NCBI GenBank assembly: GCA_964496075.1
Contig: CAZBXB010000046.1
Location: 1-5,492 of the forward strand
Source of the DNA: UBA1372 sp964496075
GTDB taxonomy: Bacteria; Patescibacteriota; Microgenomatia; UBA12405
Direction of reading: 5' to 3'
DNA length: 5,492 nucleotides
The position numbers and the translations under genes were made by a program. Below are positions 1-4,257 of this stretch, one piece after another. Below the pieces are notes generated by a model that saw only the letters and a list, made by a program, of their open reading frames with translations, ran no database searches and had not been told where the DNA came from. Numbering within the stretch: the stretch's first letter is position 1; every line of letters starts with the position of its first letter.

Positions 1-462
1 TTAAAACAGTTGAATTTAAAAATTATTGATTTTTATAATTCATCAGCCAAAATAGAATCTTCCAGTGCTTTAACTCATATGGGTTTAGTCTATATGCGAC
101 TAGAACTAGTCGGTGGAGGATCAGAATATCTGCCATTTTTAGATGATGTTTTACCCGATGTGGAGCGTGTTGATAATTTTAACAATTGGTGGACTGAGGT
201 GGTTATTAAAGATAAAAATCATAATTTATTTACACGAAAAGATATTGTATTATCGGTTTGCAACAAAGAAGGAGGCACACATATTGATCCTAAACTTGAT
301 ACTAAATTCGAAAATTTATTAAGAAATAACTCTATAAATTGGCATGTACGATCTAAAGACGGAGTCAAACCATTTGGAAAGGAAAATGAACAGCTAGTTA
401 TGGCTAGTATTAGACAAATAGGCCACGAAATATTAAAAACCTTAGAGGTGTACTCGAAGTAA
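1..462 (+). CDS. Hypothetical protein, 5'-partial
   Basis: The reading frame is open to the window's left edge. The first possible start inside it is a TTG at 10 with no clear ribosome site, so the gene probably begins outside or very near the edge. The visible part is about 150 residues, soluble, with no signal peptide or membrane segment. Recognisable local features, counted from the TTG, are a Gly-rich turn (VGGGSEYLPF, about 34-43), a WW pair near 60-61, and a conserved-looking segment KEGGTHIDPKLD (about 86-97) followed by an alpha-helical C-terminus. I have a loose memory of such 'EGG-H-DP' segments in uncharacterised bacterial proteins but cannot name a family or a function. It converges on the tRNA-Ser gene. 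It is real coding sequence by length and composition; its identity is unknown. Confidence 0.6.
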   Translation, partial: LKQLNLKIIDFYNSSAKIESSSALTHMGLVYMRLELVGGGSEYLPFLDDVLPDVERVDNFNNWWTEVVIKDKNHNLFTRKDIVLSVCNKEGGTHIDPKLDTKFENLLRNNSINWHVRSKDGVKPFGKENEQLVMASIRQIGHEILKTLEVYSK

Positions 463-473
463 GTGTTACAGGC

Positions 474-502
474 CATTTCGGGGGGAAATGTTGAATTTCG
501 GG
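474..502. repeat. Small inverted/direct repeat after the first gene
   Basis: CATTTC (474-479) and GAAATG (485-490) can form a 6-bp hairpin with a loop of five G residues, 11 bp after the stop of the first gene. The octamer ATTTCGGG occurs at 475-482 and again at 495-502, so GAAAT (485-489) can alternatively pair with ATTTC (495-499). There is no good T-run after the hairpin, so it is at best a weak transcription terminator for the upstream gene. Confidence 0.25.
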
Positions 503-543
503 AACCTTTACCAACAGGTTAGGGGAAAACTAGCGTACTGATC

Positions 544-565
544 GGGTCGCATAGAACTTTGACCC
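544..565 (-). other. Inverted repeat just downstream of the tRNA
   Basis: GGGTC (544-548) pairs with GACCC (561-565) across a 12-nt loop, starting 3 nt past the tRNA CCA end on the minus strand. A run of four T follows only about 14 nt further on (527-530, minus sense). It could help end or process the tRNA transcript, but the stem is short and the T-run is displaced, so the call is weak. Confidence 0.2.
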
Positions 566-567
566 TT

Positions 568-653
568 TGGCGGAAGGTGTGGGAGTCGAACCCACATGTC
601 CAATTGGACGCAGGTTTAGCAAACCTGTGCCTTACCATTCGGCGCAACCTTCC
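568..653 (-). tRNA. tRNA-Ser(GCT)
   Basis: Read on the minus strand the sequence folds into a complete class II tRNA. It has a 7-bp acceptor stem GGAAGGT/ACCTTCC (647-653 with 572-578), a D stem GCC/GGC with loop GAATGGTAA, and an anticodon stem CAGGT/ACCTG with loop TTGCTAA. The anticodon is GCT (618-620), reading the serine codons AGC and AGU. The long variable arm has stem GTCC/GGAC with loop AATT, as expected for tRNA-Ser. The T arm is GTGGG-TTCGACT-CCCAC. The discriminator base is G (571) and the CCA end is encoded in the DNA (568-570). No mismatch is seen in any stem and no intron is present. It converges with the gene to its left and has its own promoter to its right. Confidence 0.96.
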
Positions 654-664
654 AAGATGAGCTT

Positions 665-673
665 AGTATATCA
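665..673 (-). promoter_or_regulatory. Extended -10 promoter of tRNA-Ser
   Basis: On the minus strand TGA-TATACT is an extended -10 element (TGn plus 5 of 6 matches to TATAAT). It ends 11 nt before the mature tRNA 5' end, placing the transcription start about 5 nt upstream of the tRNA. No convincing -35 box is present at 16-18 bp, which is usual for extended -10 promoters. Confidence 0.5.
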
Positions 674-707
674 TTTTAAGGCACTATTTCAGTTACCTTA
701 TCAAAAA

Positions 708-716
708 TGCTATATT
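708..716 (+). promoter_or_regulatory. Extended -10 promoter of the membrane-protein gene
   Basis: TGC-TATATT is an extended -10 element (TGn plus 5 of 6 matches to TATAAT). The -35 region at 688-693 (TTCAGT) matches only weakly. The predicted start of transcription, 7 nt beyond the hexamer, falls at about 723, within a base of the ATG at 724, so the mRNA would be leaderless. The element lies back-to-back with the tRNA promoter. Confidence 0.5.
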
Positions 717-723
717 TAAATGT

Positions 724-1266
724 ATGCCCCAAGATTTGAAACAAAAAGCTAAGCCCGATAAGTCAGATCTAAATGAGGAAAAAGACTTATTTGTTTGGCA
801 AGCCCCAGAGCGCTCTTTTAAAAAACGAGATAGGGACTTTTGGATTACTGCCATAGCCATTTTGGCCCTTGTTTCCATTATCCTATTCTTTGCCAAGGAA
901 ACATTTTTAATCGTCGCCCTGTCCGGCGCCCTCTTCCTTTACTATGTTTTGGCCACCGTTGAGCCACAAACTATCACCAACAAACTTACCAACAGGGGTA
1001 TTTATTTTGGCGATCTTTTTTACTCCTGGGCCGATCTGGCTGCTTTTTGGTTTGGCAAGTCTCTTGACAGTCAGGCCATTTATTTTGAAACCTACCTTAG
1101 ATTTCCACGTCAAGTCTCACTAATTATTGATCCCAAACAACAGGATACAATTAAAAAAATTGTTGTCAAAAAAATTCCCCTAATCAAAGACGAGCCCAGA
1201 TTTATCGACAAAGCCACCACCTGGTTGATGAGCAAGATCCCTCTTGAAGATAAAAAGTCTAATTAG
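724..1266 (+). CDS. Conserved two-TM membrane protein, function unknown
   Basis: The product has 180 residues. A charged cytosolic-type N-terminus (1-38, including FVWQAPERSFKKRDRDFW) leads into two hydrophobic helices at about 40-57 and 60-79, joined by a tight KET turn. A soluble C-terminal domain of about 100 residues follows, containing TNRGI, FWF and a final WLMSKIPLEDK segment. The pattern 'WQAPER-FKKRDR' plus a TM hairpin plus a mixed alpha/beta tail is one I associate with a conserved hypothetical family in Patescibacteria; I infer this from memory and no function is known to me. The soluble tail has the size of a PH-like domain, but this is a guess. There is no Shine-Dalgarno sequence before ATG 724, and the promoter position suggests leaderless translation. 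An ATG at 720 is out of frame. The gene overlaps the 3' end of the convergent RNHCP gene by 8 bp. Confidence 0.8.
   Translation: MPQDLKQKAKPDKSDLNEEKDLFVWQAPERSFKKRDRDFWITAIAILALVSIILFFAKETFLIVALSGALFLYYVLATVEPQTITNKLTNRGIYFGDLFYSWADLAAFWFGKSLDSQAIYFETYLRFPRQVSLIIDPKQQDTIKKIVVKKIPLIKDEPRFIDKATTWLMSKIPLEDKKSN
1259..1266. other. Shared palindrome carrying both stop codons of convergent genes
   Basis: The palindrome CTAATTAG provides the TAG stop for the plus-strand membrane-protein gene (1264-1266) and, read on the other strand, the TAG stop of the RNHCP gene (1261-1259). Both proteins therefore end in Asn-stop. There is no room for an intergenic terminator between the two genes. Confidence 0.9.
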
Positions 1267-1564
1267 TTACCAACTCTAATAATTTTTCCCTATTGTCCTT
1301 TTTGTCCGCCCAGACTCTAAACTTATGTCCACACTTTTGGCATTTATACTCAATTTTATACTCACCTTTTTCCCAAATCACTCTAGTAGGTTCCATTATT
1401 CCACCACAGTCACTGGCTCTGTCTCCGGGAATTGCCTCATCCACATGTTTTCCCCACAAACAAACTGGGCAATGGTCAGTATAACCATCACCAACGACTT
1501 TAGCTCCACAATTTTTGCAGATAAAATCTTCTTTTTTTCTTAAAAAATTCTTTCTTTTTAACAT
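1259..1564 (-). CDS. RNHCP domain zinc-ribbon protein
   Basis: The product has 101 residues and matches the RNHCP family: FICKNCGA (C16, C19), then a HCPVCLWGKHVD block (C32, C35), PGDRASDCGG (47-55, C53), and YKCQKCGH (C75, C78). The three CxxC pairs plus C53 and H31/H40 can hold two zinc ions, giving a small all-ribbon protein. The family's molecular role is not established; a nucleic-acid or ribosome link is often assumed from the zinc ribbons. The eponymous RNHCP motif reads TDHCP here, so its first two residues differ while HCP is kept. The start at 1564 (ATG) places the first zinc knuckle 15 residues in, as usual. Upstream bases give only a weak AGG five bases before the start. It converges on the membrane-protein gene. 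Confidence 0.88.
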   Translation of the reverse strand: MLKRKNFLRKKEDFICKNCGAKVVGDGYTDHCPVCLWGKHVDEAIPGDRASDCGGIMEPTRVIWEKGEYKIEYKCQKCGHKFRVWADKKDNREKLLELVTN

Positions 1565-1586
1565 ACAAACCTAGAAATTTTCTATT

Positions 1587-1595
1587 TCTATAGCA
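1587..1595 (-). promoter_or_regulatory. Possible promoter of the RNHCP gene
   Basis: On the minus strand TGC-TATAGA resembles an extended -10 element (4 of 6 in the hexamer), giving a leader of roughly 16 nt. A TTGATA lies upstream but only 14 bp away, too close for a standard -35. A 13-bp palindrome TAGAAA-T-TTTCTA (1572-1584) covers the predicted start and could be an operator or chance in AT-rich DNA. Confidence 0.25.
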
Positions 1596-1641
1596 CTACC
1601 TTATTCTATCAACCTTTTATACAGGAAAATAATATATATAG

Positions 1642-1670
1642 TTGACAAAAATACTTTGGTTAGTTAGTAT
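1642..1670 (+). promoter_or_regulatory. Promoter of the folE-queDEC operon
   Basis: A perfect -35 box TTGACA (1642-1647) is separated by exactly 17 bp from a -10 box TAGTAT (1665-1670, 4 of 6). An AT-rich stretch just upstream (1627-1640) could act as an UP element. The predicted start of transcription is about 1677, five bases before the first structured RNA unit, so the leader RNA would consist almost only of the two tandem units. Confidence 0.7.
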
Positions 1671-1681
1671 TCCAACAACTA

Positions 1682-1728
1682 CGGTAGCAAGTATCCCACT
1701 CACAAATAGTGGACCATTAAAACTTGCA
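1682..1728 (+). promoter_or_regulatory. Tandem leader RNA, unit 1 (candidate riboswitch aptamer)
   Basis: The unit begins CGGTAGCAAG. Outer stem P1 is GCAAG (1687-1691) with CTTGC (1723-1727). Inner hairpin P2 is CCACT (1696-1700) with AGTGG (1708-1712), loop CACAAAT. The 3' linker ACCATTAAAA (1713-1722) is A-rich, and its ACC (1713-1715) is complementary to GGT (1683-1685), allowing a pseudoknot. The same architecture recurs in unit 2 one base later. It lies in the 5' leader of a preQ0 biosynthesis operon, so a 7-deazapurine such as preQ0 or preQ1 is the most likely ligand; a folate or pterin is the alternative because folE is first. I do not recognise a published consensus in it. Confidence 0.7.
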
Positions 1729-1729
1729 G

Positions 1730-1770
1730 CGGTAGCAGGGCCACACGAAAGTGTGCCAATAAAACCTGCA
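1730..1770 (+). promoter_or_regulatory. Tandem leader RNA, unit 2 (candidate riboswitch aptamer)
   Basis: This unit repeats the design of unit 1: CGGTAGCAGG, outer stem P1 GCAGG (1735-1739) with CCTGC (1765-1769), inner hairpin CACAC (1742-1746) with GTGTG (1751-1755) closed by a GAAA tetraloop, and linker CCAATAAAA (1756-1764). GG (1731-1732) can pair with CC (1756-1757), as in unit 1. The P1 3' strand lies at -7 to -3 relative to the folE ATG, exactly where a ribosome-binding site would lie, and no Shine-Dalgarno sequence is present there. Folding of P1 would therefore be expected to hide the start region, suggesting translational control. No U-tract terminator follows. Confidence 0.7.
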
Positions 1771-1771
1771 A

Positions 1772-2353
1772 ATGAAACAAAAAGCTAAGTATTCAGTTGA
1801 AGACAACATTGTCAATTTATTGAAGTATTTCGGAGAAGATTTAACCCGTGAGGGTCTAAGAGAAACACCTGCCAGAGTAATTAGAATGTATAAAGAATTA
1901 TTGGATGGTTATAACAAGGACGAAAGGGAGGTTTTTAAACTATTTGATAGTAACGGTTTTCATGATTTAGTCACTGTTAGCAATATTAATTTCTATTCTC
2001 TATGTGAACACCACATGATTCCTTTCTTTGGAAAAGTGCATATTGGCTATTTACCTAATGGAAAAGTATTAGGATTATCAAAATTTGCCAGGCTAGTAGA
2101 TATCTATTCCAGAAGACTTCAAACACAGGAAAACATTACCAAACAAGTAGCTGATGCAATTGAAAAATATTTGAATCCAATGGGTTTGATTGTGGTAATT
2201 GAGGCACAACATTTATGTATGTGTATGAGAGGAATTAAAAAGAAAGGAATTGTTACCACTACTAGTATTACCAGGGGAAAGCTTAGTAAAGAAAAGCAGT
2301 TAATCGATCAATTTTACCGTGATCTTGCCAATTATTCATTAAAGGAAAAATGA
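1772..2353 (+). CDS. folE: GTP cyclohydrolase I
   Basis: It converts GTP to 7,8-dihydroneopterin triphosphate, the entry step both to folate and to 7-deazapurines. The 193-residue product carries the family signatures: GLRETPARV (28-36), SLCEHHMIPFFGKVHIGYLP (76-95), GLSKFARLVDIYSRRLQTQE (101-120), and HLCMCMRG (147-154) followed by TTTS. The expected zinc ligands C78, H81 and C149 and the neighbouring H80 and H147 are all present, so it should be active as the usual decamer in the cytosol. ATG 1772 is the only in-frame start, because a TAA stop lies at 1760-1762. It has no Shine-Dalgarno and directly follows the tandem RNA units, which probably control its translation. Being first in an operon with queD, queE and queC, it most likely feeds preQ0 synthesis. 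Its TGA stop overlaps the queD start (ATGA). Confidence 0.97.
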   Translation: MKQKAKYSVEDNIVNLLKYFGEDLTREGLRETPARVIRMYKELLDGYNKDEREVFKLFDSNGFHDLVTVSNINFYSLCEHHMIPFFGKVHIGYLPNGKVLGLSKFARLVDIYSRRLQTQENITKQVADAIEKYLNPMGLIVVIEAQHLCMCMRGIKKKGIVTTTSITRGKLSKEKQLIDQFYRDLANYSLKEK

Positions 2354-2793
2354 TTGTAGTAAAACAAATAGAGTGGGATATGGGTCATCGGGTGATGAAC
2401 CATAATTCTAAATGTAACAATATTCATGGCCATAGATATAAAGTGGAAATTGCCTTAGAAGGTAATTTAATTACAAATAAAGGTAATTCGAGTCAGGGAA
2501 TGGTAATTGATTTTGGGGATATTAAAAAGATAGCCATGGAACATGTCCATGATGTTCTCGATCATAGTTTCATGATTTGGGAAAAAGATCAACTTTTAGT
2601 TAAATTCTTCAATGATAATCCAGAGTTTAAGAAGATAGTCGTACCATTTACTTCAACGGCAGAAAATATTGCTAAATGGATTTTCGATCAACTGGACGAT
2701 AAGTTTAGAGATACTTTTAAAACCGACTTGAGGCTAAAATGGGTGAAATTATGGGAAACTCCAACCGGTTATGTCATATATGAAAAGAAATAA
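2350..2793 (+). CDS. queD: 6-carboxy-5,6,7,8-tetrahydropterin synthase (QueD)
   Basis: It converts dihydroneopterin triphosphate, the FolE product, to 6-carboxytetrahydropterin. The 147-residue protein belongs to the PTPS/QueD fold. The zinc histidines are H13 (in WDMGHR), H26 and H28 (in CNNIHGHRY), with the catalytic Cys at C22. MVIDFGDIK (51-59), the catalytic D71-H72 pair (VLDHSF), TAEN (E105) and the pterin-anchoring Glu in WETPTGY (E136) follow in family order. The Cys-x3-HGH spacing is that of QueD rather than mammalian PTPS. The start overlaps the folE stop by 4 bp. The AAAGGA at 2341-2346 is only 3 nt from the ATG, so translation is probably coupled to folE. Confidence 0.95.
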   Translation: MIVVKQIEWDMGHRVMNHNSKCNNIHGHRYKVEIALEGNLITNKGNSSQGMVIDFGDIKKIAMEHVHDVLDHSFMIWEKDQLLVKFFNDNPEFKKIVVPFTSTAENIAKWIFDQLDDKFRDTFKTDLRLKWVKLWETPTGYVIYEKK

Positions 2794-3596
2794 TGAAACC
2801 AAAATATTTACCAACCTCAGAAGACAAAAAGAGATTGGTCAGGCATAAAAATCGATTTAAAGTCAGCGGTGATAAAGTCTTCGCAACTTTCCAAGGAGAA
2901 GGTTTGTCAGAGTCTGACGGAGGTACGGCTGGTTGTCCGGCGGTGTTTTTCAGACTCCATTATTGCAATCTTCATTGCGGTTTCCCCAGTGGTTGGAAAT
3001 GTGACACTGGATACACTTGGGATAAAGAAAGACAAGAATATTGGAAAGAGTCGGAAGACTGGACTATCAATCAAGCAAAAGATGAAATCGAAAAATCATG
3101 GAACGACAAGTTTGGTTTTAAAAATAAAAAAATTAAAAGACTGGTTGTTACTGGTGGTGAACCACTGATACAACAAAATTTGATGATTAACCTTTTAGCA
3201 AAAATACCCAAATGGAAAATTGAAATAGAAACCAATGGAACCATAGAACCCAGAAATGAGTTAAGGTATTGTCAAATTAATTGTTCCCCAAAACTAAACA
3301 ATAGTGGTAACGATAAAGAAATAAGATTTAGGCCAAATGTACTCAAGAAAATAAATAACTGGCCAATTTCTTGGTTCAAGTTTGTTGTTAACGATGAGAA
3401 AGATGTCGAAGAAATCGAGGAAATAGTAGAAATGTGTCAACTAAAACCGGAGAGGATATTGATTATGCCGGAAGGATTGACAAAAGAAGCCGTGGCCATG
3501 CATCGTAAAAAGATTGGGAAGAAAATCTCGAAAAATGGGTGGAGAATCATCGATAGAAATCAGTTAATATGGTTTGGACCCAAAAGGAGAACTTAA
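2793..3596 (+). CDS. queE: 7-carboxy-7-deazaguanine synthase (QueE), radical SAM
   Basis: A radical SAM enzyme that contracts 6-carboxytetrahydropterin to 7-carboxy-7-deazaguanine (CDG) using a [4Fe-4S] cluster, SAM and Mg. In the 267-residue product, FQGEG (33-37) is the substrate-site motif and VFFRLHYCNLHC starts the cluster site. TGGEP (120-124) is the SAM-binding Gly-rich strand, ETNGT (146-150) and CSPK (164-167) are the later QueE motifs, and the C-terminal half carries ILIMPEG. The cluster cysteines are C58, C62 and C70-DT, spaced Cx3Cx7C instead of the usual Cx3Cx2C, by insertion of about five residues (GFPSG region). C70 directly precedes DT, as the third cluster Cys should. The N-terminal 25 residues are a basic extension. 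The start overlaps the queD stop by one base (TAATG). The upstream purines are weak, so translation is likely coupled. Confidence 0.93.
   Translation: MKPKYLPTSEDKKRLVRHKNRFKVSGDKVFATFQGEGLSESDGGTAGCPAVFFRLHYCNLHCGFPSGWKCDTGYTWDKERQEYWKESEDWTINQAKDEIEKSWNDKFGFKNKKIKRLVVTGGEPLIQQNLMINLLAKIPKWKIEIETNGTIEPRNELRYCQINCSPKLNNSGNDKEIRFRPNVLKKINNWPISWFKFVVNDEKDVEEIEEIVEMCQLKPERILIMPEGLTKEAVAMHRKKIGKKISKNGWRIIDRNQLIWFGPKRRT
3585..3590 (+). promoter_or_regulatory. Strong Shine-Dalgarno deciding the queC start
   Basis: AGGAGA, lying within the last codons of queE, ends 7 nt before ATG 3598. It supports 3598 as the queC start over the in-frame ATG at 3574, which lies upstream of it. It is the only strong ribosome-binding site in this operon. 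Confidence 0.7.
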
Positions 3597-3597
3597 A

Positions 3598-4257
3598 ATG
3601 AACAATAAACAAAAAAAAGCAATATGCCTTATTAGTGGTGGATTAGATAGTACTGTAGCTACAGCCATTGTGGTTAATAAAGGCTATACTCCAACATTTC
3701 TATTCATTAGATATGGCCAAAAGACTGCTATCAAAGAAGAACAATGTGTTGACGCTTTAAAAAATCATTATAAAGTGGAGAAGATATTTAAAATTGATTT
3801 ACCGTGGATAAAGGAATTTGGTGGCTCGGCACTTTTGGATAAAAATATACCACTTAATGAAAAAAATTTTAGATTGGAATATGTACCTTTCAGAAATTCA
3901 ATATTTTTAGGAATCGCTACGGCTTTGGCCGAGGTCCAAGGAGCTGATATCGTAGTAATCGGTTCAACTGGAGGAGATCATATCTGTCCTGATAATAGTT
4001 CTGAGTTTATAAGGGCTTTTCAGAAAATCATCAGTCTGGGAACAATGTTAAAAAAAGATATTAAAATCTTTCACCCATTAACCAAAACAGACAAAACTGG
4101 TGCCGTTAAAATTGGCCAGAAACTAAAAGTTCCTTTTCAATATACTTGGTCATGTCACAATGATACTGTTGCTGCCTGTGGACATTGTAGTAATTGCAAA
4201 GCCAGAATTGAAGCTTTTGGGTTAAATAATTCCAAAGATCCAATAGAGTATGTATAA
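3598..4257 (+). CDS. queC: 7-cyano-7-deazaguanine synthase (QueC)
   Basis: An ATP-dependent enzyme that turns CDG and ammonia into preQ0 (7-cyano-7-deazaguanine). The 219-residue product opens with the PP-loop SGGLDST (13-19), followed by RYGQK (38-42), YVPFRN (95-100), the PDNSSEF segment (131-137) and HPL.KTDK (159-166). It ends with the QueC zinc knuckle: C186, C194, C197 and C200 in SCHND...CGHCSNCKAR. All catalytic and zinc residues are present and the length is normal. I chose ATG 3598, one base after the queE stop, because the Shine-Dalgarno sits 7 nt before it; the ATG 24 bp upstream would only add MDPKGELK inside the queE 3' end. The stop overlaps the next gene by 8 bp. With FolE, QueD and QueE it completes the route from GTP to preQ0. 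Confidence 0.95.
   Translation: MNNKQKKAICLISGGLDSTVATAIVVNKGYTPTFLFIRYGQKTAIKEEQCVDALKNHYKVEKIFKIDLPWIKEFGGSALLDKNIPLNEKNFRLEYVPFRNSIFLGIATALAEVQGADIVVIGSTGGDHICPDNSSEFIRAFQKIISLGTMLKKDIKIFHPLTKTDKTGAVKIGQKLKVPFQYTWSCHNDTVAACGHCSNCKARIEAFGLNNSKDPIEYV

Noticed and set aside
219..476. Open frame on the minus strand opposite the first gene
   Set aside because: It lies wholly opposite a longer, more protein-like plus frame and has no recognisable motif or start signal.
480..546. G-quadruplex from the four G runs
   Set aside because: The loops between runs are about 13-19 nt, too long for a stable quadruplex.
693..1113. Two minus-strand open frames opposite the membrane-protein gene
   Set aside because: They are antisense to a gene with clear TM helices and promoter, have low-complexity composition, and one would run through the divergent promoter region.
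1293..1543. Two plus-strand open frames within the RNHCP gene region
   Set aside because: They are shadows of the minus-strand RNHCP gene, whose zinc motifs are unambiguous.
1682..1770. CRISPR-like or simple tandem repeat
   Set aside because: There are only two copies. They differ in length and inner sequence but keep base pairing, which fits structured RNA and not a repeat-spacer array.
1682..1770. Known preQ1-I or guanidine-II riboswitch
   Set aside because: The order of pairing differs from preQ1-I as I know it, and the hairpin loops lack the ACGR loops of guanidine-II. Other classes need a database search.
1677..1771. Transcription attenuator in the folE leader
   Set aside because: No hairpin there is followed by a U-tract, so transcriptional control by termination is not supported; control at translation is more likely.
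2869..3168. Second plus-strand open frame inside queE
   Set aside because: The queE frame carries the radical SAM motifs throughout this stretch, so this is an alternative-frame shadow.
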